Origin: an uncultured Pelagibacteraceae bacterium
GTDB lineage: Bacteria; Pseudomonadota; Alphaproteobacteria; Pelagibacterales; Pelagibacteraceae
Assembly (NCBI GenBank): GCA_913045275.1
Contig: CAJWPG010000009.1
Span: 1-35,721, forward strand
Length of the DNA stretch: 35,721 bases
Reading direction: 5' to 3'
Shown here: piece by piece, positions 17,341 through 25,048 of the stretch
Layout: every line of letters starts with the position of its first letter
How positions within the stretch are numbered: position 1 is the stretch's first letter
Position numbers and translations under genes: made by a program
The notes under the pieces: generated by a model
What the model was told of the DNA's origin: nothing
Database searches by the model: none
Seen by the model: only the letters and a program-made list of their open reading frames with translations

Positions 17341-18153
17341 TTGAAAATAAAATCTAAAATATTAATTATAGCAGGATCAGACTCTTCAGGAGGAGCTGGT
17401 ATTCAGGCAGATATCAAGACAGTTACTTCTTTAGGTTCTTATGCAATGACAGCAATTACTGCTATAACTTCTCAAAATACTACTGGGGTTTTATCAATAA
17501 TCTCAATATCGCCAACCGAAATATCAAAACAAATAGAATTTACTTCGAAGGACATCAAGCCAGACGCTATAAAAATTGGAATGCTACATTCTCCGGATGT
17601 AATTAATTCAGTAATAAAATCTTTGTCTAAAATAAAAGTTAAAAAAATTATATTGGACCCAGTAATGGTTGCTAAAGGAGGAGCTAAACTAATTGATAAT
17701 AAATCAATTCAAATTTTAAAAAAAAAATTATTAAAAAGAGTTAGTCTAATTACACCAAATATACCCGAGGCAGAGATACTTACTCGGACTAAAATTAATT
17801 CAAAAGAAGACATGATATGTGCGGCTAATATTTTGTTAAATTTAGGAGCAAAAAATGTTCTTATTAAAGGAGGACATCTTACCAGCAATACAATGAATGA
17901 TATTTTTTTAAATAAAAAAGAAATTTCAATTTTTAAAAATAAAAAAATCAAAACAAAAAATACGCATGGTACAGGATGTACTTTATCTAGCGCTATAACC
18001 ACTTATTACTCATGTGGAAAAACATTAAAGAAATCTTGTGAGATGGCAATTAAGTATGTTAACCATGCAATTGGAACCAGGCCTGGATATGGCAAAGGTT
18101 ATGGTCCAATAAACCATTTAAATACTATTAACATAAAAAAAAAATTTAGATGA
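17341..18153 (+). CDS. thiD: Hydroxymethylpyrimidine / phosphomethylpyrimidine kinase
   Basis: Phosphorylates 4-amino-5-hydroxymethyl-2-methylpyrimidine (HMP) and HMP phosphate to HMP diphosphate for thiamin synthesis. 270 residues. Seen: [19 protein letters not shown] near the N-terminus, [42 protein letters not shown] and the catalytic [13 protein letters not shown]. The start is TTG at 17341, one base after the glmM stop; no ATG fits. The 3' end overlaps purA by 4 bases (ATGA). With no leader between glmM and thiD, a TPP riboswitch cannot precede it here. Confidence 0.95.
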   Translation: MKIKSKILIIAGSDSSGGAGIQADIKTVTSLGSYAMTAITAITSQNTTGVLSIISISPTEISKQIEFTSKDIKPDAIKIGMLHSPDVINSVIKSLSKIKVKKIILDPVMVAKGGAKLIDNKSIQILKKKLLKRVSLITPNIPEAEILTRTKINSKEDMICAANILLNLGAKNVLIKGGHLTSNTMNDIFLNKKEISIFKNKKIKTKNTHGTGCTLSSAITTYYSCGKTLKKSCEMAIKYVNHAIGTRPGYGKGYGPINHLNTINIKKKFR

Positions 18154-19439
18154 AAAATGTTGTCATTGTAGGTTCTCAGTGGGGAGACGAAGGAAAAGGA
18201 AAAATAGTTGATTGGCTATCCAGTGAAGCAGATGTGGTAATTAGGTTTCAAGGAGGACATAATGCCGGACATACTTTAGTTATCGATGGTGTTACTTATA
18301 AATTAAGACTGTTACCTTCAGGAATAGTAAGAAAAAATAAAATATCTGTTATAGGAAATGGAGTTGTTGTTGATCCTTGGGCTCTTCTTGATGAAATTGA
18401 AGAGATTAAGTCTAAAGGTGTTGATGTAAATGAAAATAATTTAATTCTATCTGAGTCAGCTACTTTGATAATGCCATATCACAAAGAGATGGATGAAATA
18501 AGAGAAGATGAGGCAGGAGACTCAAAGATCGGAACTACTAGGAGGGGTATTGGGCCAGCATATGAAGATAAAGTTGGAAGAAGATCTATTAGGGTTATGG
18601 ATTTAGCTTCAGAAGAAAATTTAGACAATAGATTAACCTCAGCTTTATCTCATCATAATGCTATAAGAAAAGGATTGGACAAACCTGTTTGTGAAAAAAA
18701 TCAATTAAAAAAAAATTTATTAAAAATAGCACCTAAAATTCTTAAATATTCAAAACAAGTTTGGAAAAAGATTGATGAATTTAAGTCACAAAAAAAGAAA
18801 ATATTATTTGAAGGAGCTCAAGGAATATTTTTGGATGTTGACCATGGAACCTATCCATTTGTAACTTCGTCTAATACAGTCGCCTCTTCCGCGGCAACTG
18901 GATCAGGATGTGGACCAAATTCAATAAATTATGTTCTTGGTATTACAAAAGCATACACAACTAGAGTTGGTGAAGGTCCTTTTCCAACTGAGTTAACAGA
19001 TGAAATTGGAGAACATCTTGGAACTGTTGGAAAAGAATTTGGAACAGTGACAAGTCGTAAAAGGAGATGTGGTTGGTTTGACGGTGTTCTTGTAAGACAA
19101 GCAATCAAAATTTCAGGCATAGATGGGATTGCTCTTACAAAATTGGATGTATTGGATAAACTCGAAGAAATTAAAATGTGCATTGGTTACGAAATTGATG
19201 GAAATAAAATTGATTATTTTCCAGCTGCTTTAAATAAGCAGTTAAAAGTTAAACCGATATATAAAACATTTAAAGGCTGGAAGTCATCCACTTCAGAAAT
19301 TAAAGAATTTGAAAATTTACCAGATAACGCTAAAATTTATATTAAAGAATTAGAAGATTTTATTGAAGCTAAAATTTCAAGCATTTCAACTAGCCCTGAG
19401 AGAAAAGATACTATTCTTTTAATTGATCCTTTTAATTAA
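18150..19439 (+). CDS. purA: Adenylosuccinate synthetase
   Basis: Makes adenylosuccinate from IMP, aspartate and GTP, the first committed step to AMP. 429 residues, normal length. Seen: WGDEGKGK with catalytic Asp13 and P-loop Lys16, [11 protein letters not shown] with catalytic His41, [53 protein letters not shown] and the GTP-site KLDVLD. The ATG overlaps the thiD stop. Last gene of a long plus-strand run; it converges on rpoH with an 18-base AT-rich gap that has no hairpin I can see. Confidence 0.98.
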   Translation: MKNVVIVGSQWGDEGKGKIVDWLSSEADVVIRFQGGHNAGHTLVIDGVTYKLRLLPSGIVRKNKISVIGNGVVVDPWALLDEIEEIKSKGVDVNENNLILSESATLIMPYHKEMDEIREDEAGDSKIGTTRRGIGPAYEDKVGRRSIRVMDLASEENLDNRLTSALSHHNAIRKGLDKPVCEKNQLKKNLLKIAPKILKYSKQVWKKIDEFKSQKKKILFEGAQGIFLDVDHGTYPFVTSSNTVASSAATGSGCGPNSINYVLGITKAYTTRVGEGPFPTELTDEIGEHLGTVGKEFGTVTSRKRRCGWFDGVLVRQAIKISGIDGIALTKLDVLDKLEEIKMCIGYEIDGNKIDYFPAALNKQLKVKPIYKTFKGWKSSTSEIKEFENLPDNAKIYIKELEDFIEAKISSISTSPERKDTILLIDPFN

Positions 19440-19457
19440 AAAATAAAATATAAAATT

Positions 19458-20348
19458 TTAGCTAACTGGTAGAAGATTTTTAGATTTAGCAGAATTTAAC
19501 ATATGTTTTTGAAGTTTTTCAAAAGCTTTATTTTCTATTTGTCTTATTCTTTCCCTGCTTATTTTGAATTTCTTGCTCAGATTTTCCAAAGTAATGGGAT
19601 TATCCGTAAGTCTTCTTGAATATAATATTTCTTTTTCTCTATCATTTAAAATTTTTATTGAGTCTTTCAAAAGATCTTTTCTTTGTTCTATTTCTTCATT
19701 TTGAGCAAATTTAAGTTCATGATCCATTTCATTATCTACTATCCAATCTTGCCACTCGTCACCATCTTCTCCAATTGGCGCATTAAGAGATTGTTCTTTT
19801 CCGGACAACCTTCTGTTCATTGAAACAACTTCTTCTTTGCTTACATTTAGTCTATTTGAGATGTCTTTAACATGTTCATCTTTTAGATCACCCTCTGTTC
19901 TTGGTGCAATCTGATTTTTAATTTTTTTTAAATTAAAGAATAATTTTTTTTGTGCTGTTGTAGTTCCTATTTTAACCAAGCTCCAAGACCGAAGTACATA
20001 TTCTTGTATTGAAGCTTTAATCCACCACATCGCATACGTTGCTAGCCTAAATCCTTTTTCTGGTTCAAATTTTTTTACAGCCTGCATCAAACCGACATTT
20101 CCTTCAGAAATCATTTCATTTAAAGGTAAACCGTAACCTTTGTAACCCATTGCGATTTTAGCAACCAATCTTAAGTGACTAGTCACTAATTTTTCAGCTG
20201 ATTTTACATTCCCATTTGTTTTCCAATTTTTAGCCAGCATAAATTCTTCCTCAGCATCCAGCATTGGAAATTTTTTTATTTGCGCTAAATATAAAGACAA
20301 CCCACCTTCACCAGAAAGAGCAGGCACATTATAAGTCGATGTATTCAT
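19458..20348 (-). CDS. rpoH: Heat-shock sigma factor RpoH (sigma-32)
   Basis: Directs RNA polymerase to heat-shock promoters. 296 residues. Region 2 spans about 52-120 with SEGNVGLMQAVKKFEPEKGF and LATYAMWWIKASIQEYVLRS; region 4 near the C-terminus has the helix-turn-helix LSKKFKISRERIRQIENKAF. The stretch QKKLFFNLKKI at 133-143 is the RpoH box, which separates it from RpoD and other group 2 factors. Upstream on the same strand is the RluD gene (44 bases between), a pairing seen in many alphaproteobacteria. The FtsH protease in this window is a likely regulator of its stability, from knowledge of E. coli. Confidence 0.96.
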   Translation of the reverse strand: MNTSTYNVPALSGEGGLSLYLAQIKKFPMLDAEEEFMLAKNWKTNGNVKSAEKLVTSHLRLVAKIAMGYKGYGLPLNEMISEGNVGLMQAVKKFEPEKGFRLATYAMWWIKASIQEYVLRSWSLVKIGTTTAQKKLFFNLKKIKNQIAPRTEGDLKDEHVKDISNRLNVSKEEVVSMNRRLSGKEQSLNAPIGEDGDEWQDWIVDNEMDHELKFAQNEEIEQRKDLLKDSIKILNDREKEILYSRRLTDNPITLENLSKKFKISRERIRQIENKAFEKLQKHMLNSAKSKNLLPVS

Positions 20349-20391
20349 AATGAATATTTATGTAATTAAGAAATAAAATTTTACAATGTTT

Positions 20392-21372
20392 TTATTTGTT
20401 AGTATTTCTTAGCTTTTTTAAAATATCATCTAAATTTTTAGGTAAATTTGACGAAAATTCTAAACGTTCTCCTGATCTAGGATGGTAAAACCCAAGAACT
20501 TTAGCGTGTAAAAATTGTCTATCAAGTTTTAAAATACATTCTTCAAGTTTAGGATCTATATTTTTAAATTTTTTAAATTTCTTTTTATATTTTTTATCAC
20601 CTAAAATATTATTTCCTTTGTGACTCATATGAACTCTTATTTGATGAGTTCTTCCTGTTTCGAGTCTGCATTCGATAAAACTTAAAGTTGGAACTTTATC
20701 ATTTTCAAAAGTTTCTAATGTTTTGTAGTTTGTAATTGCTCTTTTTCCTCTAGTAATTCCAACTTCCATCATTTGTCTATTTTTTGAACTTCTTGTTATT
20801 AATGTTTCTATTTTTCCATTTTGAGGTCTTAATTTCCCCCAAATCAACGCCTGATAAACTCTAGTTATAGAATGTTCTGCAAATTGATTTGATAAATTTT
20901 CATGCGATGGATTATTTTTTGCAATTACTATTAGTCCTGATGTGTCCTTGTCAATTCTATGTACAATTCCCGGCCTTAGTTCATCCCCAATATTTGATAA
21001 TCTTTTATCATCATGGTTCATTAAAGCATTAACGATCGTATTATCATAATTTCCTACAGAAGGATGCATTGATATGCCTGCAAACTTATTTATGACAATA
21101 AGATCAGAATCCTCATAAACAATGTCTAATTTATATTCATATGGCTTTAAAGAAGCTTTCTTTGGCTCTGGTATTTCAAAAGTAATTTTGTCGTCAGTAG
21201 ATATTTTTTTTGATGGATCTTTTACAATTAAATTATTTATTTTAAGATTTTCTTTTAAAATTAAGTTTTTTACCCTTGTTCTGCTTAATTCTTTTTTTTT
21301 CTTCGTTAAAAATAAGTCTACTCTAATTTCTTTGTCAGAATCTTTTACAATTAATTTAATGATATTTTTCAT
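20392..21372 (-). CDS. rluD: RluD-type 23S rRNA pseudouridine synthase
   Basis: RluA-family enzyme that isomerises uridines; RluD modifies helix 69 of 23S rRNA (1911, 1915, 1917 in E. coli). 326 residues, the E. coli length. An N-terminal S4 RNA-binding domain (about 14-75: RVDLFLTKKKKELSRTRVKN) is followed by the catalytic domain with PGIVHRIDKDTSGLIVIAK, catalytic Asp141, then FIECRLETGRTHQIRVHMSH and the C-terminal LHAKVLGFYHPRSGE. The S4 domain plus motif context favours RluD over RluA or RluC, though the exact target is not proved. It is divergent from the tRNA-Arg gene. Confidence 0.9.
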   Translation of the reverse strand: MKNIIKLIVKDSDKEIRVDLFLTKKKKELSRTRVKNLILKENLKINNLIVKDPSKKISTDDKITFEIPEPKKASLKPYEYKLDIVYEDSDLIVINKFAGISMHPSVGNYDNTIVNALMNHDDKRLSNIGDELRPGIVHRIDKDTSGLIVIAKNNPSHENLSNQFAEHSITRVYQALIWGKLRPQNGKIETLITRSSKNRQMMEVGITRGKRAITNYKTLETFENDKVPTLSFIECRLETGRTHQIRVHMSHKGNNILGDKKYKKKFKKFKNIDPKLEECILKLDRQFLHAKVLGFYHPRSGERLEFSSNLPKNLDDILKKLRNTNK

Positions 21373-21376
21373 AATT

Positions 21377-21382
21377 TATAAT
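21377..21382 (+). promoter_or_regulatory. Likely -10 element of the tRNA-Arg gene
   Basis: A consensus TATAAT sits 13 bases before the mature tRNA 5' end, so a transcript would begin about 7 bases upstream of it. The region 17 bases further upstream (inside the rluD start) is plain AT with no good -35, so the call is modest. Confidence 0.4.
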
Positions 21383-21395
21383 ATTAATACTATAT

Positions 21396-21472
21396 GCGCT
21401 CGTAGCTCAACTGGATAGAGCGCCAGATTTCGGCTCTGGAGGTTCAGGGTTCGACTCCTTGCGGGCGCGCCA
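21396..21472 (+). tRNA. tRNA-Arg, anticodon UCG
   Basis: A 77-base cloverleaf with CCA encoded. Acceptor GCGCTCG (21396-21402) pairs with CGGGCGC (21462-21468, one G-U), discriminator G, CCA at 21470-21472. D arm GCTC/GAGC; anticodon stem CCAGA/TCTGG around the loop TTTCGGC, so the anticodon is TCG; T arm CAGGG TTCGACT CCTTG. It reads CGA and possibly other CGN codons, which are rare in this window where AGA dominates. The 3' end touches the stop codon of the convergent ABC permease gene with no spacer. Its high G+C stands out from the surroundings, as is normal for tRNA in such genomes. Confidence 0.97.
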
Positions 21473-22264
21473 CTACTCACCAATATTTATTAAGGTGCCT
21501 TTCTTCCTGGCCACATTAAAAGAAAAATAAAATAATGATATTGCCAAGACTAAATAAACTGCATTTAATTTTAGAGCTGTAAATAAGTTTTCTAAATTAA
21601 CTGTATTGTTAATTAGTATATTTCTTGCTTCTTCAAAAATGTAAACTAGTGGAAGAGAATAAGCAATTTTTTGAAAAATTTCTGGCAAAGTTTCAATTGG
21701 GTAATATATGCAACCAAATGGAGCCAATAAAAACATAGTAGACCATGCTATATTTTCAAAAGAAGGACCAAATCTTAACAGGCCAGAAGAAACTAAAATT
21801 CCCAATGTAATTCCAAAAATATACAAACTAAGAAAAAGAAAAAATAAATAAAATCCAAGATCTAATATTGATATTCCAAAAATTGGTGATGTTAAAATTA
21901 TTGCAGGTATAAGTCCTATTAATGCTCTTATCAAAGCTGTAAATATAAGAGATGTGATTATTTCACTAATTTTTATTGGAGATATAAATAGATTTGTAAA
22001 ATTTCTGCTCCAAATTTCTTCTAAAAATAACATATTAAAACCAATGCTAGTTCTGAATAAAAAATCATAAAGAATTGCACAAGTTAAAATTACTCCTACT
22101 GCATTATTATAATAGGAACTATGTGAGGCAAAAAAATTTGATATAAAACCCCATAAAGTAATTTGGATTGATGGCCAATAAATTAAATCTAGAATTCGAG
22201 GAAAAGATCTAGTTATCAAATAAAAATGTCTTAAAAAAAGGCCGTATATTCTAATTAAATTCAT
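21473..22264 (-). CDS. ABC-2 type transporter permease
   Basis: Inner membrane half of an exporter; substrate unknown. 263 residues with about six hydrophobic segments, among them YNNAVGVILTCAILYDFLF, ALIRALIGLIPAIILTSPIF, FYLFFLFLSLYIFGITLGIL and the C-terminal LNAVYLVLAISLFYFSFNV. The segment FLLAPFGCIYYPIETLPEIF with YSLPLVYIFEEAR is typical of ABC-2 permeases of the NodJ/YadH kind. It overlaps the ATPase gene by 14 bases, so the two are a unit. No periplasmic or outer membrane partner is encoded next to it. Its TAG stop abuts the tRNA-Arg 3' end. Confidence 0.88.
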   Translation of the reverse strand: MNLIRIYGLFLRHFYLITRSFPRILDLIYWPSIQITLWGFISNFFASHSSYYNNAVGVILTCAILYDFLFRTSIGFNMLFLEEIWSRNFTNLFISPIKISEIITSLIFTALIRALIGLIPAIILTSPIFGISILDLGFYLFFLFLSLYIFGITLGILVSSGLLRFGPSFENIAWSTMFLLAPFGCIYYPIETLPEIFQKIAYSLPLVYIFEEARNILINNTVNLENLFTALKLNAVYLVLAISLFYFSFNVARKKGTLINIGE

Positions 22265-22988
22265 TCTTATTTCTTGAAAGTTTTAAAAATACTTCTTCTA
22301 AGTTTTGTCTTCCGTGTTTATTGATTAAGTCTTCTGGGCTGCCACTGTCAATGATAATGCCATCTTTCATCATTAATATTGACTTACACAATCTAGTTAC
22401 TTCATTCATATTATGTGATGCTAATAAAATTGAAATTTTTTTTTCTTTTTTGTAATTTTCTAAAAATGTTCTGACAAAATCTGCAATTTCAGGATCAAGT
22501 GAGGCTGTTGGTTCGTCCAACAGTAAAACTTTTGGGTTATTTATTAAAGCTTTTGCTAAACTTACTCTATTTTTTTGCCCTGAAGAAAGTTCTCCGGTAA
22601 TCCTATTTAATAAATCTTCCAATCTTAATTTTTCTGATAGATATTCAATTCTTTTTTTTATATCTGGAACTGAATATAATTTACCATAAACAATTAAATT
22701 TTGTTTAACGGTTAGTTTTTTTGGAAGCTCAATATAAGGAGAAATAAAATTTATTTTTTTTAAAATTTCTATTCTATTATCTTCTATTTTTTTTCCATCT
22801 ATAATTATTTCTCCATTTGATGGCTTTAATAATCCTAGCATCATTCCTATTGTTGTAGTTTTTCCAGATCCATTTGGTCCAAGAAGACCTAAAATTTCAT
22901 TATCTTTAATTTTAAATGAAATGCCTCTTACAGCTTCTTTTAAATCATAGCTTTTTTTTAAATTTTTTACTTCAACTAAATTTTTCAT
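22251..22988 (-). CDS. ABC transporter ATP-binding protein (ABC-2 exporter type)
   Basis: Cytoplasmic ATPase of the exporter, partner of the permease that follows it. 245 residues. Walker A GPNGSGKT at 37-44, Q-loop in NFISPYIELPK, signature ELSSGQ at 133-138, Walker B VLLLDEP at 154-160, and the switch His in LLASHNM. The short DMxL-style nucleotide-binding domain resembles NodI/CcmA-type exporter subunits. The gene begins 2 bases after the stop of the tsaC homologue and so may be co-transcribed with it. Cargo cannot be read from the sequence. Confidence 0.92.
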   Translation of the reverse strand: MKNLVEVKNLKKSYDLKEAVRGISFKIKDNEILGLLGPNGSGKTTTIGMMLGLLKPSNGEIIIDGKKIEDNRIEILKKINFISPYIELPKKLTVKQNLIVYGKLYSVPDIKKRIEYLSEKLRLEDLLNRITGELSSGQKNRVSLAKALINNPKVLLLDEPTASLDPEIADFVRTFLENYKKEKKISILLASHNMNEVTRLCKSILMMKDGIIIDSGSPEDLINKHGRQNLEEVFLKLSRNKNEFN

Positions 22989-22990
22989 AA

Positions 22991-23920
22991 TTATTTTGAA
23001 GCTCTAATTAATCGATCATTTATAGTTTCGCCAAATCCTATGTCTGGAATTTTTTCAACAGCTATACTTTTGAATTTATTTTTTTTTATTATTCTTAAAG
23101 TTTTATATAAATTTTTTGCAGCTTCCTTAAGGTTCTTTTTCTTACTCAAATAAAAAAAATTTTTTTTAGAAATTTTTCTTTTTTTTATTAACATAAAAGC
23201 TTCATACTTTTTTGGATTTTTGATATTTAGTCTTATTGGGATTTCAGGAGAATAGTGTATTTTTCCCTGTCCAGGAACAACTATATTTTTTATTTTATAT
23301 TTTTTTTTATTTTTATTAATAAGAAATTTATTTATTTTATTTCTTTCAATCCCACCAAGCCTTAATATTTTTGGTTTATTAATTAAACTTACTATAGTTG
23401 ATTCCACACCTATTTTTGACCGACCTCCATCCAGAATAAATTTAATTTTTTTTCCAAATTCATCGACTACGTCTTTTTTTGAAACTGGGCTAATTTTTCT
23501 GGATAAATTAGCACTTGGAGCAGCCAGTGGATATTTTAATACTTTTAACAACCTTCGAGTTAATTGATGTCTAGGAAATCTTACAGCTATATTTTTTTTA
23601 TTATTTGTTACATTATTTGATATACGACTATTGCGTTTTAATTTTAAAACAAAAGAAATTGGACCGGGACAAAATTTTTTATACAATTTAAGAAATTTCA
23701 AACTTATTAAACAATCTTTTTTTAAATCATTTAAATTATAATAATGAACAATAAGAGGATTTTTTTTTGGTCTTTTTTTTAACTTAAAAATTTTTAATGT
23801 TCCTTTGTCAGAATATGCATTTGCAGCCAGTCCATATACTGTTTCGGTAGGAATCCCTACGCATTCGTTATTATTTAAATATTTTATAGCTTTTTTAATA
23901 TTTGAAAGATTGTTTTTCAT
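22991..23920 (-). CDS. L-threonylcarbamoyladenylate synthase (Sua5/YrdC family)
   Basis: Makes threonylcarbamoyl-AMP from threonine, bicarbonate and ATP, the donor for t6A37 on ANN-decoding tRNAs. 309 residues. The YrdC domain covers about 1-195: GIPTETVYGLAANAYSD with the ATP/threonine site, KLKKRPKKNPLIVHY (KRxxxxPL signature), PLAAPSANLS and GVESTIVSL, LRLGGI. The extra C-terminal part (about 205-309, beginning near VVPGQGKIHYSPEIP) matches the Sua5 form rather than the short TsaC form. It is divergent from xseB with a spacer of only 20 bases. Good confidence in the reaction; the symbol could be sua5 or tsaC. Confidence 0.93.
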   Translation of the reverse strand: MKNNLSNIKKAIKYLNNNECVGIPTETVYGLAANAYSDKGTLKIFKLKKRPKKNPLIVHYYNLNDLKKDCLISLKFLKLYKKFCPGPISFVLKLKRNSRISNNVTNNKKNIAVRFPRHQLTRRLLKVLKYPLAAPSANLSRKISPVSKKDVVDEFGKKIKFILDGGRSKIGVESTIVSLINKPKILRLGGIERNKINKFLINKNKKKYKIKNIVVPGQGKIHYSPEIPIRLNIKNPKKYEAFMLIKKRKISKKNFFYLSKKKNLKEAAKNLYKTLRIIKKNKFKSIAVEKIPDIGFGETINDRLIRASK

Positions 23921-23940
23921 ATAATATTACCAACTAATAT

Positions 23941-24195
23941 ATGAATGAAAAAAATTTGCCAGATGATATTAATTCGGAATCTTTAAATGAACTAACTGAA
24001 TTAGCTAACAAAATTATTGAAAAATTAGAAAATGAAAAAGATTTGGAGAATTCAATTGATGAATACCAAAAACTATTAAAATTAAACAATTTTATTGAAA
24101 AAAAATTTCATAAAACTAATAAAGAAATTTCAGAAGTTACAAAATCGAAAATTAAAAATATTGTTTCAAAAAAAAATGAAAAGAAAATTACATAA
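23941..24195 (+). CDS. xseB: Exodeoxyribonuclease VII small subunit
   Basis: Small subunit of exonuclease VII, which degrades single-stranded DNA to oligonucleotides. 84 residues, predicted two helices. The core SLNELTELANKIIEKLENEK, DLENSIDEYQKLLKL has the family pattern (LEEI..LE.....LE.S...Y..G), without the usual glycine after the tyrosine helix. Recognition relies partly on position: xseB-ispA-dxs is a widely conserved order, and the next two genes are ispA and dxs. The large subunit gene xseA is not in the window. It overlaps ispA by 20 bases. Confidence 0.85.
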   Translation: MNEKNLPDDINSESLNELTELANKIIEKLENEKDLENSIDEYQKLLKLNNFIEKKFHKTNKEISEVTKSKIKNIVSKKNEKKIT

Positions 24196-25045
24196 AATAG
24201 CGAAAGATACTAATTCATTTTTAAAAAAATATTTAAAACTGCAAAAAAAAACTGGTTTACTTAAAGCCATGAGTTATGGATTGTTGCCTGGGGGAAAAAA
24301 AATAAGGTCAAAAATATTAGTTGATGTTGGAAAAATTTTTAATATTAATTATAATGTTTTAATTCAAATAGGAGCCGCAGTAGAATGTATTCATGCTTAC
24401 TCTTTAATTCATGATGATTTACCATGCATGGACAACGATAATTTAAGAAGAGGTAGGCTAAGCACTCATAAAAAATTTGGAGAATTTACCGCAATTCTAG
24501 CTGGAAATTCTCTTCTAACATTGGCCTTAGAAATTTTAACCGATAACAATTTAAAGATAAATAATAAAAGCAAAGTTTATTTAGCTAGCTTTATTTCTAA
24601 ATCTTCTGGTCACGAAGGTATAGCCGGAGGACAGTATTATGATCTAAGTTTTGAAAAAAAGAAAATTTCTTTAACAAAAATTTTAAATATGCAAAAAAAT
24701 AAGACTGGAAAACTTTTTGGCTTCTGTTGTGTTGCTCCATTATTAATATTAAGTAAAAAAAAAGAATTAAGTAAATTTAATAAAATTGGTGAAGATATAG
24801 GTTTGTTATTTCAAACTGCAGATGATTTAATTGACTTTAGAGGAGACAAAAAGCTAGCAGGCAAAAAAACTAGAAAAGATTTGACAAAAGGAAAAGCTAC
24901 TTTAATTAGTTTACTAGGATATAAAAATACTATTAAATACGCTGAAAAATTGAAATTAAATATCTTTAATAAAATTAGAATTTATGGAAATAAATCTAGT
25001 GACTTAAAAGAAACAATTGAATTTATTTTAAATAGAAACAGATAA
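24176..25045 (+). CDS. ispA: Farnesyl diphosphate synthase (type II)
   Basis: Condenses dimethylallyl and isopentenyl diphosphates to geranyl and farnesyl diphosphate. With ATG at 24176 it has 289 residues, the usual length; the frame is open further upstream to 24095, but that would lie wholly inside xseB. First Asp-rich motif SLIHDDLPCMDNDNLRRG carries the two-residue insertion of bacterial type II enzymes, and Tyr at the fifth position before it fits a C15 product. Second motif is FQTADDLIDF; GGKKIRSKI and GGQYYD are also seen. It lies between xseB and dxs, so all three are probably one operon feeding isoprenoid synthesis. Confidence 0.94.
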   Translation: MKRKLHKIAKDTNSFLKKYLKLQKKTGLLKAMSYGLLPGGKKIRSKILVDVGKIFNINYNVLIQIGAAVECIHAYSLIHDDLPCMDNDNLRRGRLSTHKKFGEFTAILAGNSLLTLALEILTDNNLKINNKSKVYLASFISKSSGHEGIAGGQYYDLSFEKKKISLTKILNMQKNKTGKLFGFCCVAPLLILSKKKELSKFNKIGEDIGLLFQTADDLIDFRGDKKLAGKKTRKDLTKGKATLISLLGYKNTIKYAEKLKLNIFNKIRIYGNKSSDLKETIEFILNRNR

Positions 25046-25048
25046 TAA

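Noticed and set aside
17300..17345. TPP riboswitch before thiD
   Set aside because: The thiD start lies one base after the glmM stop, and nothing resembling a TPP aptamer is seen in the glmM 3' end.
21396..21472. tRNA-Arg as an integration site for a genomic island
   Set aside because: No integrase, no direct repeat of the tRNA 3' end and no foreign-looking genes are seen on either side; the flanking genes are ordinary.
21473..21530. Hairpin after the tRNA gene (GTGCC with GGCCAC) as a terminator
   Set aside because: The stem is short with a bulge, has no T-run and lies inside the ABC permease coding sequence.
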